DNA of 64,000 nt from Aquanectria penicillioides. Lineage: Eukaryota > Ascomycota > Sordariomycetes > Hypocreales > Nectriaceae. Position 1 is the stretch's first letter. Each line of letters opens with the position of its first letter. Where the stretch lies: assembly GCA_003415625.1 (NCBI GenBank), contig PYIU01000002.1, positions 2,418,001 through 2,482,000 of the forward strand. The letters are read 5' to 3'. Made by a program: the position numbers and the translations under genes. The notes under the pieces were generated by a model. It was not told the DNA's origin. It saw only the letters and a program-made list of their open reading frames with translations, and ran no database searches. Shown here one piece after another: positions 56,422 through 64,000 of the stretch.

Positions 56422-57394
56422 TTAGGCTTCCTCGAAAAAGCCTCCTCCATCGCTGTCGTCGTCATCCTCGTCCTTCTTGGCTGAAGCAGCCTCGTGCATC
56501 AGCCGTCTGCGCTCTCTTCTGTTCATCCTGACTTGCGAGTCACCCTTGACCTGCGGTGCTTCCTTATCAGTCAACTGCTGCTTCGGCTGTTGCTTCGGCT
56601 GGGCCTTTGCAACGGGCTGAGTCTTCGCTTGCATCGTGGTTGGCTTTGACTTTTGTTGGCGACGGTCCCGCTTGCTTGCTTCTTGTGAATCCCCTTGCTG
56701 GCGTCTTTCTCTCACGGCCCGCAGGGCAGATGGACCTTCCTTCATGGCCTGTTCTATGGTAACCCACATCGGCGGCCTTTCGGCCTCCAGCAACGCCTTT
56801 GTCTTTGCATCCTTGTCTTCTTCATCTTTGTCCTTTGTTTCAGCCTTGTACAAACTGATGTATGGTTCGGCATGGGGGAAGTTTTGAGAGTAAGCCTCGT
56901 CCACTTCCGCGATGTGCAGGTGTCGTTTCAGTTCATCGGTCTCTTCTGGGGCGGTGCTTTGTTCGAGTCTTTTCCGAAGATGTTTGGCCAGTCGCATGGC
57001 CCTCTTTCGCTCTGTTTTTGTCAAGTTAGCAAAATGCACCAAGAGTTTACCCAATGCCAAACTACATACCAAAGAAGCGAACCATGTGGTATTTGGTGAT
57101 CATGGCGCTTCGTTTCTTTTGGAAGGCCTTGTCCGTGACGGTAGTCTGGTGCGCGGCCAGCTCGCGTTCGAGATCATTGCGAACATTGGCAGGCAGGTCT
57201 TGATTTCTGCTCAAAAGCCGTTCGATGGTGCGCGCGCGCTTCTTCGTCCATTGTGTGCTTCCCTCGTTCGGTCGGTGCTTGGGCTTCCTGTTGTGCTTCT
57301 GCTTCTTGAACGGAGCGGCGCCGTTGGAAGATTGTGGTTCGGGGGAGCCGAGCTCCGGGGAGCTGACTTGATCATAGTCTCTCTTTTGCCCCAT
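56422..57394 (-). CDS. efg1: rRNA-processing protein Efg1
   Basis: Two exons, 57394-57070 and 57011-56422, with a 58-nt GT-AG intron (GTATGT donor, GCTAAC branch site); 304 residues. Efg1 is a nucleolar 90S pre-ribosome factor needed for early 18S rRNA processing. The family core is present: [52 protein letters not shown] and RKRLEQ, the basic coiled-coil region shared by Efg1 proteins. Then [27 protein letters not shown] follows. The C-terminal third is Gln/Lys/Arg-rich and ends in an acidic tail ([13 protein letters not shown]). It is slightly longer than the yeast protein because of this tail. It shares a 591-base divergent promoter with the Sea4 gene. Confidence 0.9.
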
Positions 57395-57985
57395 GATGCA
57401 GTGGGTTCAAATATGATTTCCTCGAGCCGAACAAGCGTGATCGGATCTGCGAAACTTCAACAAAGATGATTGGGGTACCTCTGCTTGTGCACTGGGGAAC
57501 TTTTTTTTTGGCTCGCGGGGAGGAAGGAAGAATTGATCTGCCGTGGTCATGGGGGCGTAACTTATCTTATCAGCGGCGACCAAATATAGACTAGCGTGCT
57601 TTTATGGGTGGCGGGGCGCCTTTTGGTGAGCTACTCCATCCAGACTTCATGTCGATGCTTGGGAGCTGCATGACCAATGATTGCCTCGGCCAACTCTCCG
57701 CCTTGAGCTTCAGCTCGCTGAGAAGCCATGCAATACATGTTCCTCACACCCAATGGCACCCGATCGCGGCTTCTAGACAGATTCGTTACTTGAACCTCCT
57801 TGTCTGCCCGTTGCTGAGCTCTCTGCCTGGTCGCCTGATTGACTCGGTGACCGTCTCGTCTCCTGCCGCCACTTTCCGTCATTCTGCGCGGGCGGCTATC
57901 GTCGCTTACAGTATTCACTTAAACCTGGGGATTACAACCTCTCGCTTTCCTCCCAGGCCTTGAGCTTCAGGGGATATCCTCCACG
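57395..57985. promoter_or_regulatory. Divergent promoter of Efg1 and Sea4
   Basis: 591 bases separate the two start codons, so both genes must be driven from this interval. It contains a pair of GATA elements at 57561-57573 and a T-rich stretch near 57501-57508. No coding sequence is supported. Confidence 0.65.
57561..57573 (-). promoter_or_regulatory. Paired GATA-factor sites (HGATAR)
   Basis: On the minus strand the bases read CTGATAAGATAAG, two adjacent HGATAR sites. Paired HGATAR sites are the preferred binding pattern of fungal nitrogen GATA factors (AreA/NIT2). They lie about 170 bases upstream of the Efg1 start and about 415 upstream of the Sea4 start. Function is inferred from the motif only. 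Confidence 0.4.
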
Positions 57986-60900
57986 ATGGATCGCCCGGAG
58001 CCTGGCCTTGTCAAGTGGAGCACCCACCCCTCGGTCGACAGCTTTATCCACATCAACCTCCAGCACCGAGTTGTCCAAGTATTTGAGCCTACAGGGCATG
58101 CTCGCTCAGGTAGGTTTGACTTCAAGAAGGTCAACCGCCACGATGACTTCCCCCTCTCACAACATACGACTGGTCTCCTATCAACCCAGGACTCCTCGCT
58201 GTCGGTACCGGGACAGGTATCGTGAACCTTTTGAAAATTGACGATGGATCTAATGCCTATGTTGAACTCGGACTCAAGATGTCCCGCACCTGTCAAGCTG
58301 TAGCCTTCAACACTACGGGGTTGTTGGCGGTTGGTCTTGACCGTGTTCGTATGGACCAATGTCTTCATGTCTGGGACGTCAACCGCCTCTCGTCATTTGA
58401 CAAAAACAGCAAAGGCTTCCCGCTGGACGCCAATATATCAGATCCCAAGTATCGCCTAGAGCCTAGCGTTTCGGTATCGAGTGTCAAGTTCTTCGAGGAC
58501 AACCCTCAGACTCTGGTGGTTGGTATCAAAGCTCAGGGATTGCGGATTCATGATCTTCGAGGTAAGATACACCGCATTGCGTTGCTGGTTTGAAACGATA
58601 AGCTGAAACATGTATTCCAGATCCTGGAAGTGTGACAACTTTCCAAACAAAGTGCAACAATAACCTCACAGTTGACAACGATCCAAATTATTTTGCCTCG
58701 TCTGCCCTTGACAGTCCAGGCATCATGATTTGGGACAGGCGTGCCACATCCAGACCTATTGCGTCCCACTCCTACCTGCAAGCGGTTGACGAAGATGACA
58801 TCCCATGGGGCGGGGCTTGCGACTCGATCGTGTTATTGAGACCGACTCTGATCCCTTCTTGACGGAAGGTAAACATTCCCTGATTCGCTCCCTCAGGTAC
58901 TCTCGTGATCATTCTGGCCTGCTTGCGGTTCTGTCACGTACCGGTCAGCTCAAGGTGCTGCAAACAAATAAGGAAACACCGACAACGATCGCTCAGACTG
59001 GCCCAGAACTTCTTCAGGTCCAGAAATCACACGAAATGGACGTGTCCTATGTTGAAACATCAAGAAAGAATGATCGAATTGTAGCATTTGACTGGATCCC
59101 GCTGGGATCTACCGTTTTACGTCCACGGCTACTTGTATTGCGAGCAAATGGCAACTTTGATATTTTGGAGCAGCCTTCCAACACGGCTGATCATGTCTAT
59201 AAGCTTGTTCCGTGGCAAGCGCCCCACCGGGGATTAGAAGGTGAGCTGGTGTTGCATCCCGACAACGTTCAGTCACTAATCGTACGCAGAGGGCGCTCCA
59301 TACCACAGTATGATGGAATTCGAAACATCTCAGGCTTCTGAGATGTTGGGACCTCTCCTGATCGAACAGAGCCTATCAGAGGTTGCCCTGTTTGGGCCGG
59401 AGAGCGCCAAGATTAGGGCAGATGTGGAAACAGCGCTGAAATCCAACGCCTTGTCGTCGGTTACCATTGATGACATTGGCGCTACCAAGACTCCATTGCC
59501 CGAAGAGTTCCATGGCGCCACTGCCGTGTCCGCCAAGATTCGTGCGCTACGTGCATTTGTTCACGACAAGTTCCAGTCCCCCGCCTCCATGAACGGTGTT
59601 AAGCCACGTATTGGTGATACTAAGATAGAGAAATCCGAGACCACTGAATTAACTTTGGCATCAGACAGCTTGGGGTCATGCCGCGAGATTCATGATGCTT
59701 TGTTGACCTCATTGGCTGAGGCACATGGTCTTCCGAGAGATGCCCAATGTGTTCTTGATCATACTATGCTCTTACGTGCTAAAGAGAAGTACCTTTTCGA
59801 TGCCGTCGCCAATAGAGACGTTATTGCAGATGACCCCTGGGTTAAATATGCTTGGGACTGGATTGCGAGTGAGTCGACTCACTGAGCCAGTACTGGAATA
59901 TCGCAACTAACCAAAGCTAGGCGCCGAGGAGACTGCTGATGATGGGGGATTGATCCTATCCAATATTGATCTCAGCTATTTGGGCGTCCACTCCGTTTGG
60001 AACAATGATCTTGGTAAGATAGACCTCGACTACAAACTTGAATGATCATTAACAAGTCTAGGCCGGAATCCCAACTTGAGGTTGCCCAAAGGAACCTCTT
60101 CCCCAGATCGGTCCACTTGGGAGCGCAGCATTGGAGCATTCTGCAAGAAGAACCATCTGCCCAAGTTCGATGGAGCACCGACCAAATTTCCTCATCACCG
60201 GCAGCTTTGTCTCGAGATTTGCGGCTGGGGTGATTCAGAGAAACACGACCCCAAGGGCCGCAACCGGGAACCCGACCCTGAGTATCCAACAACTATTCAC
60301 ACAATGGCCGCTGCTCGAGCCCTGTTCAGAGGTGATACAAAGCAGGCCATCCAGATTCTGAAGAAGGCGAGCACGGCGCATCCGGAGCTGCTGTTTGTGT
60401 CTCTCGCGCTTCAGCTGATGGGCCGTGGAGATAAGAAGCCTGCAAAGGAACAGCTCGATTTTGACGAGGCTGTTGCGTCGAAGACTGACCCCTATCTCCG
60501 TGCCATCTCGTCCTTGATTGCGACGGGTGACTGGGCTGAAATTGCCAACCAGCACTCTCTCCCCTCTCTGACCGTGCATACGTCGCCGCACGCAATTTTG
60601 ACGACGACCAACTAACAGGCTGGCTCAACGAGCAGGTTGCGCAAGCTGTAACAGACGGAGATATCGAGGGCATTGTACTGACTGGCATCACGGAGACCAT
60701 GGTCGATATCTTCGCTCGCTACATCCAAAAGTTCCATGACGTCCAAACAGCCACTCTCGTCCTATCCATCTGTGCGCCCCGATATATCGACGACATCCGC
60801 TGCCGGGCCTGGCGAAACGCCTATCGCGCTCACCTTCAACGCCACAAGCTCTTCTTCCAGCGCACCAAGTTCGATGTCGAGTCAACCAAGCGGTCCAAAC

Positions 60901-61334
60901 GCGATGGCCACCCGAGCCTCAAACCACCATCTCGCCAGATCGCCCTGCGCTGTGTCTACTGCGATGCCGAAACCTCTCTCGCCAACACTCGTCACCCGCC
61001 CATGCCCTCGGCGCCCGCCCCTTCAGCCCTCGAGTCCCGCAACCCGCTGCTCGCCACGAGCATCAACGCTGGCGTAAGCTGTCCTAACTGCGGCCGCCAC
61101 CTGCCCAGGTGTGTCGTCTGTCTCGAAGTCGTCGGCGTGCCGCGCTCCGACAGGCCTGAGGAAAAGGAGGAGACGCGCATGGCCGGGCGCTTCCCAACCT
61201 TTTGCCTACGCTGTGAGCACGTGCTTCACCTAGATCACGCAAGGCAGTGGTTCGCACGACATGTGGAGTGTCCCGTGCCTGAGTGTCGGTGCCGATGCAA
61301 TTTTAGAGCCAATCCGGAGTTGGGTTATCATTAG
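57986..61334 (+). CDS. sea4: Sea4/Mios, WD40-RING subunit of the SEA/GATOR2 complex (two apparent frameshifts)
   Basis: Six exons: 57986-58109, 58190-58561, 58621-59240, 59290-59868, 59921-60013 and 60062-61334. All five introns are GT-AG and only 48-80 nt long. The model needs one added base near 58812-58816 and one C at 60561-60564, giving about 1020 residues. An N-terminal beta-propeller (GLLAVGTGTGIVNLL, LHVWDVNRLSSF, SPGIMIWDRRATSRP, GLLAVLSRTGQLKVL) is followed by an alpha-solenoid (GDTKQAIQILKKAS) and a C-terminal zinc module (CVYCDAE, CPNCGRHLPRCVVCLE, FCLRCEHVLHLDHARQW, CPVPECRCRC). That order is diagnostic for Mios/Sea4. It acts at the vacuole surface, relieving SEACIT/GATOR1 inhibition of TORC1 when amino acids are plentiful. 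It converges with the PAS kinase gene. Confidence 0.9.
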
Positions 61335-61935
61335 ATGTTGATCTTAGTGTTGTCCGTCAGCCCGGAGTATGGTGGCGGGTTGGATTTGCATGTGGTGTTG
61401 ACCAATTTTTTTCTACTTCAGATTTCCACGTTTCACAACTTATAGGATACGTCAAGGTGCCACGGCTAACAATTGAGATTGCTTAATGATAAACCCGCAT
61501 CTTTCCCCATGCATGACTTTACCACGATAATGTCCCAGGCTAACAATAGTGCTGTATACTGTTCTCTCTCAGGTTTTCTTCTCGCCGACTCTACCCGTAG
61601 CAAAAAAAAAAAAAAAAGTCCCCCAATTTGCATCATCTTCAATCATGTCATCTCGAATCCGACCAACTGATGATGTATATATATCTTACCGTCCAGGCTC
61701 CATTCCCTAAATCTACTTGCGCGTATATCGCATTATGCAGCGTCGCGCAACGTCTCGTCGTCTGAGTCTCTCTATCTCTCCAGGTTTCCAAACAAAATGC
61801 GCATCTCTCTAACAAAAACTGTTGAGGTCTCCTTGTTTGAGGGGGTATCATGACCAAAAGTTTCAAATGGTACGTCTGAGTCTGTGTTGGTGTGGTCTGT
61901 TGCCGTTTCATTCTCGATGATTCATCCTCCTTTCT
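61335..61935. other. Convergent 3' intergenic region, no gene seen
   Basis: Facing 3' UTRs of Sea4 and the PAS kinase. A15 at about 61602-61616 and TATATATAT near 61675. No coding sequence is supported. Confidence 0.6.
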
Positions 61936-64000
61936 TTATGAGGTAGCACCCTGGCACCAAGGGTGCTCGAGCACTTGGTTGATGTTGTAGCGCTTGGCAA
62001 CGTCGCGGTCAAGCATGCATCGGATGAGATCGATGCTTTCCTCGCTTAATGTATAGGGAATGCGAAGGTCGCGATCCATGATCTCATCAATACTGTAGAA
62101 GGGATTCTCCTTGTAGATGATGGTGTACAAAAGGATACCCAGGGCCCACACGTCTTGTTCTGTCCCGCGATAGGGTTTTCCGGCGAGGACCTCAGGGGCT
62201 GCATAATCTAAATCACCAGTCAGTCAATGGCACGGGGTTGCAACATGGCGAAAGAGTTCCCACCAATGGTTCCAACAAATACATCGAATGGCCCGCTCTT
62301 GATGTACGCGGCACTTCCGAAGTCTATGATCTTGATGTTGCCTTCACCATCGAGGATCACATTCTCATCCTTGATGTCGCGATGGACCACCTTGGCCTTG
62401 GTATGGAGATGGTGAATGGCCTGGGCTACTTGCACGAAAATGCTGCGGCACTCGGATTCCTCCATGTTGGTTCGTAGTTCGATGTAGTCAAAAAGATCCA
62501 TGCCAGGCAATCCATGGGGTTTCATCTCGATGTAATAGTTCACGTCGTCTTCGAAGAAGCCCTCCATTTCAACAATGTTGGGATGGCGAAACTCGGGTCT
62601 TCGCAGATATTCCAGGACATGAATTTCTAACGGGACGGTGCCCAATTTTCTGTCCCTCGTCCACGTGTCCACGAGAATACGGCGCTTGGTGACATACTTT
62701 AGCACAATCTTCTTACCAGACTCCTTGTGTCGAGCAAGCTTCACTTGGCCATAAGCCCCTTGGCCCATGTCCTCAAGTATCACGTAATCGTTTATGGTCT
62801 TCTTATGGGGAGGTTCGACAACTTTGGGGACGGGTGATGGCTTCTCAACTGGCTTTGGTGGAGACTTGGGCTGCCCAGTGAGTTTTGCGGCGGCACTAAG
62901 AGCAGCATCCTTCAATTGCCTGGAAATTGAAGATGCCGTTGATATTACCTCCTTCTTGGGAGACTCATCGTCTGAGGCGATTTCTATGGGAGTATGAGCC
63001 GGGGTCTGCCCTGGAGAGGGCTGATGCAAGGGCGTGGCTGCACCGGATGGGGTTGGGGAAGCGATACTTAGATGGGGTTGTGTGCCGTGTAGGTGACGCG
63101 AGTAAGTAATCCACAAAGCATAAACTATTTCCGAATGCGTCACTTCGAAAGTCGAGTCGCCCGACTCCGGGTTGGAGTTTTCTTCGTCACTGCCCTCGAG
63201 AACAGTTTCGTTGACAACCAGGGTCTTCTTCTCGCTCTTGACAACGCGCATCTGGACGTCAACTTTTAGGTCTGAACCGTCACGGTGCTTTGCGCGAATG
63301 CCGGCAGGGCTAAGGAATGCGGCAGCGGCGTCCGGCCGATGCTCCTTGAGAGCAAGGAACGCTGAGGCCTTTCTGAACCGATGTTCAGGAACCACCATGC
63401 CATCGAGCAGTTGAATGCCGTCCTCTTCCATTAGGGTCTCCAAGATTTTGTCGAAATCTGGGATTATGGAATTGATGGACATGCCGTCGGCTTTTTCGAA
63501 GCCGAAAAGAGCTCCACAGAACACGGAGTTGGAACTGCGGACTTTCAGGCCCTCTGGCTCAACCACGACAATGCCAGCCATATGGGGAAATGTTGACACA
63601 CGTAGCTCAAGCTTGCCCCTGACCTGTTCAACGGTGCAAGGTATGTTGATTTTGGGCGAATGAGGGCATGTGAAGTACCTTCGCCGAGTGGCTTGGGCGA
63701 AATCAATCTCACCCGTGTTGGGGTCGATCCCTTGGCGGGGGATCCGTGGTACTAGGGTAGCTATGTCATAGCCAGGGGGGATGGCTTCGGCACCCCATAT
63801 AGGAGCCGTAGCACCGGACACCTTTTGGATGATGCCATCTTCGTCTAAGCTGATGTAAGCCACATCTTCGTGGATTTCCTCCAGAACCCAGATGAGACCA
63901 ATCTTTTTCTCCTTGACCCAGAGACTGGCGGAGCCTGTCGCACCGTTCCGCTTTTGGATGGGGACGACATCGCCACATAGCAGGACGCCTCGGGAAAGGG
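61936..64000 (-). CDS. psk1: PAS-domain Ser/Thr kinase (Psk1/Psk2, PASK), N-terminus cut by window edge
   Basis: Two exons in the window: 64000-62264 (open to the edge) and 62207-61936, with a 56-nt GT-AG intron that joins FVGTI to DYAAPEVL. It begins inside a PAS-type region (RGVLLCGDVVPIQ, GLIWVLEEIHEDVAYISLDE) and has a second PAS-like segment (PHMAGIVVVEPEGLKV, RSSNSVFCGALFGFEKADGM). A Ser/Pro-rich linker precedes the kinase: GQGAYGQVKLA (Gly loop), IVLKYV (Lys), VVHRDIKDENVILD (HRD), IKIIDFGSAAY (DFG), APEVLAGKPYRGTEQDVWAL (APE). All catalytic residues are present. PAS kinase responds to glucose and energy state and directs sugar storage and translation, for example by phosphorylating UDP-glucose pyrophosphorylase. 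No break is seen. The first part of the protein lies beyond the window. Confidence 0.92.

Noticed and set aside
1..64000. CRISPR array, intact transposon, or biosynthetic gene cluster
   Set aside because: No regularly spaced repeats, no transposase, reverse transcriptase or terminal repeats, and no polyketide synthase, NRPS or terpene synthase frames were seen. The MFS transporter stands alone among housekeeping genes.

Overview
The window is nuclear DNA of a filamentous ascomycete (Pezizomycotina, most likely a sordariomycete). This rests on short 48-230 nt introns with GTAAGT/GTATGT donors and CTAAC/CTGAC-type branch sites, on well separated single genes facing both ways, and on the families present (PAS kinase, Sea4/Mios, Hut1, Efg1, fungal TBC1D5-like RabGAP, an Msg5-type phosphatase). 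I recognise no rRNA, tRNA, CRISPR array, intact transposon or secondary-metabolite cluster.

Layout. 1-1648 (-): SET-domain methyltransferase cut by the left edge. 5173-5953 (+): 6-phosphogluconolactonase. 6916-8322 (-) and 9292-11526 (-): two unrecognised proteins, the second with a C-terminal zinc-binding module. 14940-16824 (+): 14-helix-type MFS exporter with five exons. 17112-19577 (-): TBC RabGAP with six exons. 20284-22402 (+): WGDF-motif, ppk6-like protein. 27020-28298 (+): triple-KH RNA-binding protein. 29767-31226 (+): Hut1 nucleotide-sugar transporter. 32235-34744 (-): dual-specificity phosphatase. 34745-48157: a 13.4 kb stretch without a convincing gene, except a coding-like AT-richer island at 42.3-43.9 kb. 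48158-51880 (+): large low-complexity protein. 52940-54022 (+): tRNA 2'-phosphotransferase. 54197-55388 (-): dsRNA-binding-like protein. 56422-57394 (-): Efg1 rRNA-processing factor, divergent from 57986-61334 (+): Sea4/Mios GATOR2 subunit. 61936-64000 (-): PAS kinase cut by the right edge.

The genes are ordinary housekeeping and signalling genes and do not form a cluster. Some share a theme: Sea4 (TORC1 amino-acid sensing), Efg1 (ribosome synthesis), PAS kinase (glucose/energy signalling), an Fnx1/Vba-like transporter and a MAPK phosphatase all belong to nutrient or stress signalling. I see no evidence that they act as a unit.

The strongest pattern in the raw sequence is that six of the sixteen genes contain 13 apparent one-base frameshifts. 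Twelve look like a missing base in or next to a short C/G run and one like an extra A. Translation becomes coherent again immediately after each site. I read these as sequence or assembly errors rather than pseudogenes, and the gene models below span them. Two introns appear to use a GC donor instead of GT. I found no convincing new multi-gene system; the least explained region is the 42.3-43.9 kb island.
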